A DNA stretch of 64,000 nt, from positions 190,669 through 254,668 of the forward strand of contig JBBHKE010001339.1 in assembly GCA_037447655.1 (NCBI GenBank), given 5' to 3'. Position 1 is the stretch's first letter. The number at the start of each line of letters is the position of its first letter. A program made the position numbers and the translations under genes. Positions 40,685 to 52,900 of the stretch are shown in pieces. This DNA comes from Zygnema cylindricum (lineage: Eukaryota; Streptophyta; Zygnematophyceae; Zygnematales; Zygnemataceae). The notes under the pieces were generated by a model. The model was not told where the DNA came from and did not search any database. It saw only the letters and a list, made by a program, of their open reading frames with translations.

Positions 40685-42583
40685 TAATCTTATGACTAAT
40701 CTTGCTTTCCCTCCCCTTCCCCTAGAAATATCATTTTTTAAATCTTCACCCATAAAATAAACCAAAAAAAAAAAAGGCTTAAAAAAAAAAAAAACATAAA
40801 ATATTTCATAAAATTACAAATCGTTTTTTTTCTAAGTCGTTAAATGACCCACACATATTGTGAGTCAAAGTTAGTCGATCCATAATTGTGCATGTAAATG
40901 TGCTTATAGTTTAAGGTTGGTTGTCAAATGAGAAACCATACCAATATATAATATTAAGACTTAAATCAACAAATTGTATACAACTGACAATAATCGCATG
41001 AATACATTTCCCAACAATTAATATTTTTTTGTAAAAAATGGTAGAAAAACAATTGTCATTAAATTTTAGTTTCAATTAAAACCATAATTTTCCAACAATA
41101 AATTGTCATCCCTATATTAAAATACATATATGGATATAGATTTGATCTCTATGTAGATGGCTTATAGTTAACTGCAAATTTTATTACCTCATGTTATCTG
41201 TTTAATGTATACGATGACATACGCCACCAAGCCTCGGGGTTCAAAAATGAACTGAAAACCCGACTAAAAAGGTATTAAAGAGATTACCAAAGCTTTAACT
41301 CTCGAGCCTTTGCTCGTTTTTTTAGATAGACAAGTAGGTACAAGTTTGGGTTGAACAATTATCAATCTGGACATAAGAATTGCCTACGGGGCAAGGTTAA
41401 GGAAAAATATTGTAAGAATCTAAATATGAAATAATTTGTCAACGTCATGGTCATTGAAACGACACAAGGCGAAATTTTGAGCTTGTGCGTTGAAGGTTAA
41501 AATGGTGTCGGCACAACAATAACTTTGCAATTGTAATTTCCACAAACTAAAAAGTAAACCTAGTGACGGTTAGTAAATTTGTTTGGATATTTATGGTTTG
41601 GTTCCCTATAAATTATATTTAGTAGGGAGTTATGACCCCTACAACGTGTGGTAAAGAGGTGTGAAAAGTGGTTGCTGGTGGTGAATGAGTAAGAATTGAC
41701 AAAGGACTTGTCGATAGTCTTAGAGTTTAAGATAATGCTATAGTTTGAAAAGTATATGGAGTTTGTAAGCGAGAGAAGGCGTTTATGACGATACTAACGC
41801 AAGTGGGAAAAGGTTGTTAGGTTTTTAGTAGTAAAGTTCGGTTGTACGGTGAAACTCGTTAAAATGAAGTGGTGACTATTGGTGTTGTGGATCGATAATT
41901 TTTTGATCGCGATAAATTTGATTTTCAATATATCGAGCATCAAACGGTTAGATGGTTTGAGATATCGCGCCGGAACCAACAAAAATGATAACAATATATT
42001 TGGTAGGAGGTGGGGTTTCGTTCAAATGTAGTACGAAAATGATGTACGGAACCTCGCACAAAAAGAGGTGAACGAGGGGGGGGGTGATTTTTTTTTGGAA
42101 CCCAACATCGCTTCGATATTTCACAGTATAAGTATATCGACATATTTAGCCGATGTATCGACAAAATATTGCGATATTAACTTCCCGATATGTCGATTAT
42201 CGGGTACCCAAAAGTAAGTAGATGCCGAATATTGGCAAGGGGCCTTCGACACACAACATTACAGCGTGAATCGCTGTTAATGTTAATAACGCTAAATCGG
42301 CGCCCCCAAATCTTGATCCTCGAATGTAAAATATAATTAATAACGCTATTTTTTTTTACGTTAATATAGGTACTCTTTAATTAGCGTTAATAGCTATAAT
42401 TTGGACATTTTCGAAATAGTGTAGTGTAAAAATCTATGAGTCGGTACTAAAATTGCTCATATAGTACAAAAAAAGTCTTACAAAGGCGTCGACACCCAAA
42501 AGTGAGTGCGTCGTCACGGAAAAGCGCAATAAGATTTGATTCCCTCTCACATGTTCAAACGTCGACTACGTAAACACAGCTAT
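39340..42583. repeat. Unclassified >3 kb repeat, copy R1
   Basis: AT-rich, non-coding, and homologous over most of its length to R2 (49,268-57,453). It includes a (TA)n run at 40,611-40,679 and a CGATA/TATCG-rich segment near 41,890-42,200. R1 lacks the two retroelements found in R2: the empty site of element B is GATTG at about 40,159-40,163, and that of element D is after 42,583. I see no coding domain or terminal repeat that gives a class. Confidence 0.75.
40611..40679. repeat. (TA)n microsatellite in R1
   Basis: About 34 uninterrupted TA units. A TA run of similar length occurs at the equivalent place in R2 (55,359-55,434), so it predates the duplication of the repeat. Confidence 0.95.
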
Positions 42584-42716
42584 ACCGACTAGTCGGCTAA
42601 ACTATGGGAAAAATGTACCCAAATTAGAGTTATTCACAAATCAAAATTTTATTTTTCTTTGCTAGAGGCCTTGATCATAATTTAGAGTGGATAACACTAA
42701 CTGTTTTTTTACACTA

Positions 42717-44257
42717 CACTGCGAATCTTAATTACTAATTAGAGTAATGAAAAAATTAGAGTAATGAACTCTAATTTACGTGATACAACTTTTTCACAGA
42801 GGAAGTTTAGGGGGTGTCCCCATGTAATCGGTACTTTGATAAAGTATTTTGGACTGTAGTGAAGATTCTCCGTACTACTCTGAAGAGCGTCCCAATGTGC
42901 GAAAATGAAATCAGAACTTTGACATGCGACGGTTGTAGACGTAGTTACAAATTGTGACGATTGAAGGCGACTACGAAACCTTCGACGATTGGTGACGCCA
43001 ACAAAAACAGCGACAGTGGTAAACGTCTAGATTTTTGTGAAATTGTAGACGTTTAGGGTTTGATGACACTGTGACGTCATGCTCTCTTGTGATAACGTCG
43101 ATGTCACGGATTGAAGAACTTTCCGCCATGGTTTTCTGAATTCGTTTTTTATACTTTTCTCACTTGACTTGCCATTTAAAAAAAACCTAAAAATTGTCAG
43201 ATTTTTTTTTTAAATATCTTTCATTTTATACCACTATTGTCGTGTCTAATTTTAAAAAGTGTGAGATAAGAGCGATGGTGTGAGAGGGAGAGGGGAGAGG
43301 CGACGACGGCGCAAAATTTTGCAAAGGACCCCATGAATGAAAGCGGAGGTCCGAGACCCTTGCAATTTTTTTCCGTACATGCGCGTGACGGAAACGGAGA
43401 AAAATAGCGAGGACTCTCCTTCGTCCTTAAATTTTACAAATCGTGTGGCGCGTGCGTGGTTCGTTTTTTAATCGCTGTTTGGGCGGTACTTGATCCAAAA
43501 TCACCCCCGAGGTGATTTTGGAAGAAGTTTTTTTTTGGGCTGGATTCTCTTGCCCGGGGGTTGAAAAGGGGAAAGCGCCAAAATGCATTAACATGACAAC
43601 AGAAACGCCGTACATTCAAAGTATGAATTGACGTTCACTCTACTTTGGTAAAAAATATTGTTTCGTACGGCTAAAGTTTTTGTCAAAGTTCCCAAATTTT
43701 TTGGGCAAAAAGACAGAGAAAACTATGTACTTTAAAACATGGGGACACCCCCTTACTCTAATTTATTTAAGTACTCTATATTGGGTTATGTCGGCAATAA
43801 TTATCCGCGCTGAAATTATGAACACTAAATTACGTAGACGTACAAAATCTGTCAGTCCGTATAGTTTTGACGTCATTATGACGTTAGTATTATTTGTCGC
43901 GCTGAATGTCAGTTAATGTTCACACTGACGACGATGCTGTCGACGGACGAGAGTTATGCGAACGACTTTTTTTGGATGTGATTGATTTTTCGTTTAGTGC
44001 GATTTCACGTGCAAGCGCGATTGTATTAAATCATTATTTGTACCTTTTTACTTAAAAAAGTACAATTTTGCACGGTCGAACGTCGTCCGTACTCCACACT
44101 ATTTAAAACGAACCTATATTACAAATTTTTATGCTAATTAAACTTACCTAAATTAGAATAATGAAAAAAATAGAATCGTTTACTCTATTTGATGTCATAG
44201 AGTCAAAATTTCGAGCGACCGAATTAGAGTAATTTACTCTAATTACGATTCGCGGTG
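42717..44257. mobile_element. TA-flanked MITE (family 1), copy c, interrupted
   Basis: Left end CACTGCGAATCTTAATTA (diverged), right end TACGATTCGCGGTG. It is split by a family 2 Harbinger-like MITE at 42,810-43,752. The two halves join into the arrangement seen uninterrupted in copy b (GAAGTTTACTCTAA at about 15,577). The right TA appears mutated to AA. The next family 1 copy starts 8 bp away. Confidence 0.72.
42810..43752. mobile_element. Harbinger-like MITE (family 2) nested in a TA-MITE
   Basis: Perfect 16-bp terminal inverted repeats, GGGGGTGTCCCCATGT, with TTA at 42,807-42,809 and 43,753-43,755. Its body matches the copy at 4384-5374, here without the TA-MITE insertion. No transposase; open frames inside are short and lack known motifs. 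Confidence 0.86.
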
Positions 44258-44264
44258 AACTGTA

Positions 44265-45462
44265 CACCGCGAATCGTAATTAGAGTAATGAAAAAATTAT
44301 AGTACAAAAACTAAAAAAAACAATTAGAGTAATTAACGCTAATTTGTGTGATAGAGCTGTTTCAACTATGAAGGTTACTCCATGTACTTGTAACTTAGAG
44401 AAATTACTTTGTTTTTTAGCGCAGATCCGGCGGACCCGGATTTCAAGTGTAAAAAACGGAATTAAAACTTTAAGGGTGTGACGATTGTATACGCTGACAT
44501 GCGCGTGACGGTTGCCAACGTCTACAATCTGTGATTTTCCAAATTGTTCGTGACGTCGCATAATTGTACGGCGAGAGGCGGCGAGTGCGAGTTGATGTGG
44601 CGCCCTCAGATATTTCTCACGTTTTCGTGAAATGGCATCGGAATCTTCAGATCCCCTGAAATGAAAAAATCCGTACTGAACTGATCCTTACAAAACGAAA
44701 CAAATTATGTACTTTGATGGACTCAAACGGACAAAAAATACCGAATTGTGTATTTTTCGTCGTCACTTGAATTCATTTGATTTTTTTTAGAAAAAATTAT
44801 ACACGTGTGAATACGTGTTATTTTTTGTTTATCGAAAATACTTTGTTTTAAAAAACATCGCGCATGTGTTTTAAAGAAAAGTTTGACGATGACGTTTTTT
44901 GGCGTGGCAGTGGGTCGAAGAACACAAGACGACAACATGTTGTTCATTTTAAATTCGATGATGACGCAAAATGTACTTCTCTATTTTTCTATTTTTTTGT
45001 ACGGTTGACACTTACGCGGTACGGCGCTAAGTTTTAGATGAAAACGACAGAAAAAACCCTTACATGGAGACGCACCTTAATTTATTTAAGTACTCTAATT
45101 TGGCACGCTAGCATCCTCTACTGTAAATAAGGTATTTGTACAGAACTTGGCAAAACGTACATTTTATCGTCACTATGACGTTTGCACTACGTGGTTTGTT
45201 AAAACGCAGTTACATGATAACGGCCTGTATTAAATCATTATTTGTAATTTTTTACTTAATAATGTACAAATTTGCACGGTCGGAGGTCGTCCGTATTCCA
45301 CACTATTTAAAACGAACCTATATTAGAATTGAAAACGCTAATTAAACTTTACCTTAAATAGATTAATGAAAAAATTAGAATCATTTACTCTATTTCATGT
45401 GATAGGGTCAAAATTTCGAGCGACCGAATTATAGTAATCTACTCTAATTACGATTAGCGGTG
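44265..45462. mobile_element. TA-flanked MITE (family 1), copy d, interrupted
   Basis: Left end CACCGCGAATCGTAATTAG, right end ACGATTAGCGGTG, flanked by TA at 44,263-44,264 and 45,463-45,464. It is interrupted by a family 3 Harbinger-like MITE. Its internal sequence matches copy a in inverted orientation. It ends about 520 bp before the start codon of the LEA-like gene. Confidence 0.78.
44378..45076. mobile_element. Harbinger-like MITE (family 3), damaged, nested in copy d
   Basis: The right end (ACATGGAGACGCACC) matches the family 3 terminus at 13,798-14,576; the left end begins CTCCATGTACTTG and lacks the outer eight or so bases. TTA is present on both sides (44,375-44,377, 45,077-45,079). 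The internal sequence matches the family 3 copy in reverse orientation. Confidence 0.72.
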
Positions 45463-45720
45463 TAGTTAATTTATCAACGCTAATAGCGTTTCACGGTGAT
45501 TATGGCCTGCGATACTTAATTATATAGTGGGTATAGAACGGCCACGAGTGGGAATTTGTAACATTAGTCGTTACGGTAACCGATTGGTTCTGCGATTTCG
45601 CGTTCTGAACTGAAGGAAGATTTTCTTATTAAACTTGCGCGCCGGACCCGGCGGAGTTATCGAGTTATAGCGACGACATCGAACCAGCATCGAGCAGGCG
45701 GCAGCCAAAGGCTTCCCGCT

Positions 45721-45850
45721 ACGTGGCAGGCAGTAACCTGCCGCGTGTAGTGACTTTTTTGCATGCTCCTTGTCAGCAGTCTACGTGGCTGCCGGGTCGT
45801 GTTCGGAAGGGAATATGACGACTCTATATTTGGATGCAGCCTCTATGCTA
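45721..45850 (+). promoter_or_regulatory. Candidate ABA-responsive promoter of the LEA-like gene
   Basis: ACGTGGC, the core ABA-responsive element, occurs at 45,721-45,727 and 45,783-45,789, 62 bp apart. CCGCGTGTAG at 45,741-45,750 resembles the CE3-type coupling element. A TATA-like TATATT lies at 45,825-45,830. The start codon is at 45,984. The arrangement is what is expected for a desiccation-induced gene, but only sequence motifs support it. Confidence 0.6.
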
Positions 45851-45983
45851 TTTGCTTATGCTGTTTTTCTAACTTTCTTTCAGTTTTTCTTCAGCCGCAA
45901 ATTCTTTCTGTAACGCCTGTTGCTGCCAGCCTTTGAGAGGAGATTTATCAGAATCACATTTGAAATACTCTTTTACCAGTATA

Positions 45984-46688
45984 ATGGCACGATATCAGAG
46001 CCTTGCAAAGTCTATCCATTCGAACCAGACAAGTTTAGGTGTAGGTCTGTATTCAAGGATTGCTTCCAAGCCATTTCTTTCTTTGCAGTGTAGACTGTTT
46101 GCAGATGACACGGTGAGTTCAAATGCTAGGACGACGATTTATTTTGTTTTTGGCAGATTTTCTTGGAATGTTCTGTCTGACATTTGAGCTTTCCAGGATT
46201 CTAAAGCTGTTGATTTGTTATCAATCAGTTTCTTGAACTGTTGTTCTAATTTTTTAAATTTCTCAACCCTTTCGCAGAAGAGTGATGTAAAGCAGCGACC
46301 AGAACCAGATATGGGCACTACATTCCAGGAGGGCTCGGAAGGCCAGGCTCAGGAAGCGAAAGAAGCAGGCTATGAGCGGGCCCGAGAACAAGGGGAGAAA
46401 GTGACGCAGGTACTTGCTATTTTTTAAGTTTTTTCAACTTTTTGTAGTTTGCTGTATACAAGCAACGTTTGCAAGCACTCAAGAGACTTACTTATTAAAC
46501 TGTTGAGTATGTTGCTGGATTTGCAGGCACCTGGTGTTTCTGGAAAAATTGGAGCTGCAGGAGATACCGCGAGTGATATTGCATCAGGAGTGAAACAGTA
46601 CGCAACTAAAGTAGCAGACATGACAAAAGAGGCCACAGGACGTGCAGCTGAAACTGCGAAAGGAGTGTCAGGATCAGGATCAGGATAA
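45984..46688 (+). CDS. Small LEA-like protein, probably mitochondrial
   Basis: Three exons, 45984-46112, 46278-46409 and 46527-46688, give 140 aa with all introns phase 0 and GT-AG. Residues 1-40 (MARYQSLAKSIHSNQTSLGV onward) are rich in Ser, Arg and Lys and lack acidic residues, as in a mitochondrial presequence. The rest is hydrophilic and Ala/Glu/Lys/Thr-rich with 11-mer-like repeats: AQEAKEAGYERAREQGEKV and VADMTKEATGRAAETAKGV. This composition fits the LEA_4 (group 3) type, which protects membranes and enzymes during drying. It ends in a short GSGSG tail. A Met upstream at 45,933 is in the same frame, but the Met at 45,984 is followed by the presequence-like part, so I prefer it. The exact family is uncertain; the gene itself is well supported. 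Confidence 0.75.
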
Positions 46689-49267
46689 GGAGCAAGTACG
46701 ATCAATGGAAAGTGAAGGTGGAGGTGCTGGCTGTTTTGATCCGAGATGTTGAAAATTTTGAATCTAGTGAGGCGTTGGAGTTGATTAAAACTTCTAATTT
46801 GTCTATTTGCAGAAACATAAAAAATAAGGTCCATAAGTGGAACAAGGAAGTTGTTGTTGCATTCTGGCTATGTATATAGTTTGCAGAGCTGTGAAATATT
46901 GCTCTTGAGCGCCTCTCCTTTTTTGTTTATCTTTGGCCCTGTTGTGGAAGCGGGTCATTTTTGAATAGTCACAGTGCTTTAATACCAATGTCAGCATGTT
47001 GTGAAAAGATGTAATGGACAAAGTTTTTATCATGTAACATCTACCAAAGAAGCTTTATAAATCTGCAGAGCTGATATTTTTTTCAATAATCTGATGCTGT
47101 TTAGTTTTTTTTTAGAATTTGAATGTGGTTTACCATTTGCGACACGGTTTAACATGCGTGATCATGTCTATAATTGTTACTTAATAAATTTTTGTGATAT
47201 TGATTTTGTTTTCGCGATGTCTAAGATGTTCAGCATCTTTGTCAAGGACCTTATACTTTCAAATGACTTTTCCGCAGTGGCTGATGGAAGGAGTTTAGTC
47301 ACTTAATTTTTTAATTCATCTTAGTTATTGTAGTAACTGCATATTTTGCAAAGAGACATAGACAGATATATAGTTTTATACCAAAGTGTATATCCCTACT
47401 TTCGATGAAATAAGCATGATTTGGCGTTTGAGATATGCTCATTTCAAGACATGTAAAACTGGTATAGATGGAAGTACCAAAGCACAGATTTATTGTCAAT
47501 AACAGTTTCCAAGTTTCACAACACGTAATTTGAAAATTGGGGGGGGGTAAGTAGTTAGATTGTTTCATTTATATGAAACATATGAACCAGTAATTTTTCC
47601 CACGTCCATCTTTACTTGTTCTTCTATGCCAACCAAAATTGAACAGTTAACTTAGTCATTTAAAGACAGGCGAATTTGTTTGGTGAATTGGCCATGTAGA
47701 TTACATTGATCTATATTGACATATTGGTTATCCGCCCATTTAAAATGCCTGTGCAGGTAAGAGCGTCATTCACAAAAAAGTTAACATTTCACAAAAATTT
47801 ATGCGTCGTTGTCGCAGCTTATTTCATTTCTCATGTATCCACTTAGTGACTTTGCACTTATAACAATTCAATAATTTAACTTGATGTCTTGTTCAGAAAG
47901 AAATGTGATGGACTATTTGATCCCATACTTCAATACTTATACGCACAGTTACATTTGGGTGTAATATATCACACCACATATAATTTTTTTAAAGGAAAAT
48001 GCCTAATGTGTATTCAATCCACACATCTTTTAAAGTCACCAATGTTATAGTTTTCACACGGTTGTGTAAAAAGTAAATGTAAGCAATAGAGGTAATAAAC
48101 CATCTCGTGTCCAAGCCCAAAGAGGAAGGACATTACAAGCTTCAGAATAGATGGCCAGTCATCCAGAAGCTCCCAATACATATCATTGATTCGAATTAAG
48201 CAGGGAGTTGCAATTGTTAGCGCTACATATTTGGACATATACACTTAGACTCCAAACCTGAATGTCCCTAACTCAATTTCTTTGCCATTCCATTATTTTC
48301 AACATTGAACAACACATTTTCTCAACCGAAGTTCTCAGTTTTCTCTTGTAGAGAAGGCTTCAAAAGGCATGTTTCATTAGAAGCCTTCATCTCTTCTTAA
48401 CAATTTTCTATTGGGCTATCTGTGGAAAAAAAGTGATTGCGGGTAGAGAAAGTTGTTATGCCAACCTTCTTTCCCATTCCCCGCCTTCTCGCCCTCTCCC
48501 TCTTTCCTCTACCCTCACAATCTTTTCCAATTGGCTTCCATTTCCACTCCCCACCCCCCTCTCCATCTCCCTCTCCCTCTGCGTCTTGACTCTGCCCCTA
48601 CCTTTTTCTCTTCCACTCAATCCCTCTATCCCTCTATCCTCCCTCTCAGAAACCTCCCCTACCTCAAGTATTTCAAGACAAGGGTGGCAAACTTGGTCCT
48701 AGAATTGCCCTACACAACCTCAAACAATAATTTATATTTTTCAAATCATATTACAATTGAATAAGTTACCTCAGTAGCTAAAAATATATCTACTCGATGC
48801 CTCAAGGTGTTACCTAACCTAATCTGTTCTTCAAAATTGCATCAAAACTCGATTCCTAATTTAGTAATTCATGCTCCCTCTTGTTTCTTTCTCTCTCTCG
48901 CCTTCGCATGTGCACACGTTATCAGTTCACACTGACACACACAAAAACGAACTTCTAAATGTATGCGAACGCCTTTGTTGGAAACTGGATTCCGTTATTT
49001 TTCTAAGCGCAGCTCTGTATGCGACCGACATAAGTTAACCAGTATTTCCGTACGGATGTCGGTAACGAAGTACACTTCTGTACAAACAAACAATTTTCGT
49101 ACACCACACTATTAATGAATATAGTACGGTCATTCCATTGACGCTATTTTACTAGAAACGTAATTAATGTCAAAGATAAATTAGATTCAATAACTATAAT
49201 TTGGGTATCAATGTCAAATTTCTAGGGTGCCGATATAGCGTACATAAGGCTAATAACGATTCACGAT
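46689..49267. other. Downstream of the LEA-like gene, no further gene seen
   Basis: The first few hundred bases probably hold the 3' UTR; an AATAAA occurs at 47,183-47,188. A C/T-rich stretch lies at about 48,470-48,660. At 49,080-49,267 AT-rich sequence ends in a MITE-like end (ACGATTCACGATGTA). No protein is recognised. Confidence 0.45.
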
Positions 49268-50965
49268 GTACTTTTACGTAGTTTTTTTTGTAGTTTAAAA
49301 GGGATGGTTTACGAAAAAACAAGCATTGTTGAAAAGTTAAGGTTACGTATACTTATGTATTTCATATACGATAGTTGGTTCTAAAATTTGAGGGTTAATG
49401 GTGTATATTTTTCTTTTAAATCCTTTTCAGGTTTATCATATCGTGAGTCGTGTTAATTTTTCTTTTCCGTCCATTTTGTTAATACGCTCCTCTCACTATT
49501 TTTCGTCTTCTCCAATGCATACTTTTTTCTTTCGTAAGTTAAGTTTTTGTCACTCTTCGGTTTTTTTTTTTTTTTTTGGCATCTTCTATCTCGTTTTTTC
49601 TCTCGCTACACTTATCACTTTTTTTTTGTGCTCGCGTGGTTTGCCATCCAAGATAGATTTGTGTTTTGCTCTTGTGAAAAGCCCGATGTTTCTCGCTTTC
49701 TTTGACTCTCCTGCCTATGTTGATGTGGTTTAAAAAGCTCGATGTCTCTCGCTTTATGTGTCGTTTTTTCTTGTCCTAACGTGGTTAAAAGAGTTGATGT
49801 TTTTCGCTTTCTATTTCTCAATATAAACGAGCGTTGTCAAAATTACTTTCAAAAAATTATTACTCAGGTATTCGAGAAAACCCCCTTTGGAAAAAAAAAC
49901 GAACAAAAAAACAAGTCTACAATTGTGGGTAAGTTACTTTTACCTACTATTTTTTATAGGGTTATTATAATGGTTTACGAGAAAACAAGTATTCTTGACA
50001 ATTTAATATTGCGTATAATAACGTATTTCATATACAATAGTTCATTTCAAAAAATTGAGGGTTAATGACGCATATATTTTTTTTTAATCGTTTGAGGGTT
50101 TTTTATCAGGTCGTGAGTCGTATTGATTTTCTTTTTCCATCTATTTTGTTCATACCCACTTCTCACTATCTTTCATCTTCTCCTATGCATTGTTTTTTCA
50201 TTCGCATATTAAGGTTTTGTCCCTCTTCAATTTTTTTTGTCACTTTCGCATCCTCTTTCTCGTTTTTCCTCTCGTTGCACCTATCACTTTTGTGTGCTCT
50301 CGTGGTTTGCCATCCAATATAGCTCTGTGCTTTGATCTTGTTAAAAGCCGATGTTTCTCGCGATCTCTGGCTTTCGTGCTTGTGCTGATATGGTTTAAAA
50401 AGCTCGATGTTTCTCACTTTCTATGCCTCACATTCTTGTGCTAACGTGGTTTAAAGAGTTGTTTGTATGTCTCACATTTTTTTGATAGGGTGGTTTACTA
50501 GTTGATAACGTGTTGTGTTTTACCCTTCTAAAGGACTCAATGTTTTTTTAAGGACATACTTTTGTTTTACTCTTCTAAAGTACTCAATGTTTTTCTAAGA
50601 TACCTCTTTTAAGATATTTACCATATTTATATTTCAAACTTGTGTCGATGTTTTTTAAATATACCGCTTAGAAGATATTTACCATATTTATATTTCAAAC
50701 TTGTGTCGGTGTATTAGCTTTAAGCCCATTGAGGCGAGTTCAAATTTACCTTTAATGAAGTTAAAATTTAAAGTTCAGGTCGATTGTGTTGATAAGAATT
50801 AATTAATATTCACATCTTATTTAGACTCTAAAGAAAAGAGAGAGAGAGAGAGAGAGAGAGGTGCTATGTAGAGGTAGGCCTTCTCCATTAAGGCGTTGAC
50901 ATAACGATAATGTATGTAGTTCAAAATTTTATTAAATAGCCATGCGACGTCACTTTCATTTAAAC

Positions 50966-51210
50966 CATAGTTCAAAAGTAGGTGAAACTAGGCCCATACA
51001 ATATGCCTATAGGATGCAAAACATACAATATGACCTTAAGACCCATATTGTATTGGTCGCAAAATGACAATAAAAAAGTAACAAATTTGAGTTGCAGATC
51101 GTTCAATAAAGAATAAAACGTCATCGGACGGTCGTTGATCAAAGTAGCGGCCCATAACACAGCTTGGGCCTAACAAAGGCCTACGATAAAACGCCTACTT
51201 TTGAACTATG
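50966..51210. mobile_element. hAT-like MITE in the 5' LTR of element B
   Basis: 245 bp with perfect 17-bp ends CATAGTTCAAAAGTAGG. The flanks are ATTTAAAC (50,958-50,965) and ACTTAAAC (51,211-51,218), an 8-bp duplication with one mismatch. The 3' LTR carries one uninterrupted ATTTAAAC at 54,263-54,270. An 8-bp duplication suits the hAT superfamily. Confidence 0.85.
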
Positions 51211-51900
51211 ACTTAAACAGACCAAATTGACGAAACGACATGTATAGACAACGACGCTCGCGGACGCAAATCTAACCGTGTAAAATATATGATCGGAAGG
51301 AGGTCATCGCCGCCGCCAAACCCGAGTGAATATTTGGCGGCTTTTGCACATAGCGGCACGCCATGCCTCGTGGCGCAACATCATTGGACGCTGGAAAAAA
51401 TGGGAGGAGGAAGGATGGCTCCCAAGCTGACAAATGTCAACCAAAAGGCCATGTTGTACAGTGGCCGTACAAGAGATACAATACCACTGTACCATCTTGT
51501 ACTATACACTCTTTTGATTGGTCTAGGGTACAGTAGTAGGTAGATTGGAGTAGGAGTTCAAGGACTTACCCTGTTTGAGGCGCCTCTCTCCAAGTGACAT
51601 TTTCTATTTATATGCCATCTTTGGCCAGCCATAACAAACTCCTTAGAGGAGCAAATTCAGTGATTCTTTTAGCGTTTGACTCATGGGAGTCTTGTCCTCA
51701 CAGAGGTGAGGGTGGTCAGAATATTTTTGTGACTCGGCGACACTTATTCAGTGGGAAAGCGGAAGGGGCAAATATTTTTCTAGAGGCTTTATATGGGCTG
51801 CTCATTCTGTACGATAATGGAGACCACAAAATTTCAAGTTATGTGCCCACCACTTAGTGTGCCTATGTTTGATGGAACATACTTCACTTATTGGTGATAT

Positions 51901-52900
51901 ATGATGGAGGGATTGCTTTTCGAAAAGCAATTATGGGGAATTGTTTCGGGACAAGTAAGGTGTCCGCCACAGAGATTTGGTGGAACTCATTATGGAGATT
52001 CAGTTGGGGCTTCCCAGAAAACCAATCGGAGTTCAGATGCAACGGAAGGTGAAGGGAAACTCATTCCCATCAAAGGGGGAAAATGGGAGAAGGGTAAAGG
52101 AATACATGTGGTGAGGGGAGTTAGGCTCTCGGCTACAGTTCCACTTGTAGAGGTTAAAACTAAACCAAAAAGTGAAGGAAATAACAGAGAAATTTGGGAC
52201 TACAAAAACACTATAGCAAATCATCTCATACTTAGAAATGCGTCTAAGTCCATAACTATCACTTTTATAAACTTAACCAAGTCTTTAGAAATCTGGGAAA
52301 CAATAGTTAACACTTATAAGAGTGAGACTATACAAGGACAACAATTAGTAAAACAAAAAATATAGGCCTATGTTTTTAAAGACGATAGCATGAAAGAGTT
52401 TTGCAATGATATTGTTGCATTATATGCCGATTTTGCTAGTGCAGAATATGTAGAAACGAAGGTGAGAAAGATTAACACACTAATCATGAAACTTCCACAT
52501 GAGTACGCAAACATCATTAATCGTATGCATGAAATGGATTACTGCTCAGGGAATTGGAGCACTACCATGGGGATGATTCTTCATAGGGAAAACACTTTGG
52601 AGCTTTGTAGGGGAATTGACAAGTTGAATGTAGTGACAGTTCGTGGTGATTGGCAGAAGCGTGATGAGAGGAATGGTGGTGACTAGTGGAAGTGTGATGA
52701 GAGGAATCGTGGTGATTGGCAAAAGCTTAATAAAGATAAACCTTATTAGAACTTCGGAGGAAAGAGAGAGGGGAAAAGAAAGAGGGGTTTCGAAAAGAGG
52801 AATTTGCTTCTTTTGTACGGAACCGGGTCACTATATGGCGGAATGTCTTTGGTTGGAAAAAAATAGAAGTTGGAATGTGAACGACGAGGAAGAATAGGAA
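51901..52900 (+). pseudogene. Copia gag of element B with internal stops
   Basis: Starts MMEGLLFEKQLWGIVSGQV, close to element A gag. One premature TAG at 52,363-52,365 breaks an otherwise continuous frame, and a second stop follows at 52,684-52,686. The CCHC zinc knuckle is at 52,805-52,846 (CFFCTEPGHYMAEC). A short tandem repeat precedes it at about 52,650-52,730. Confidence 0.85.
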
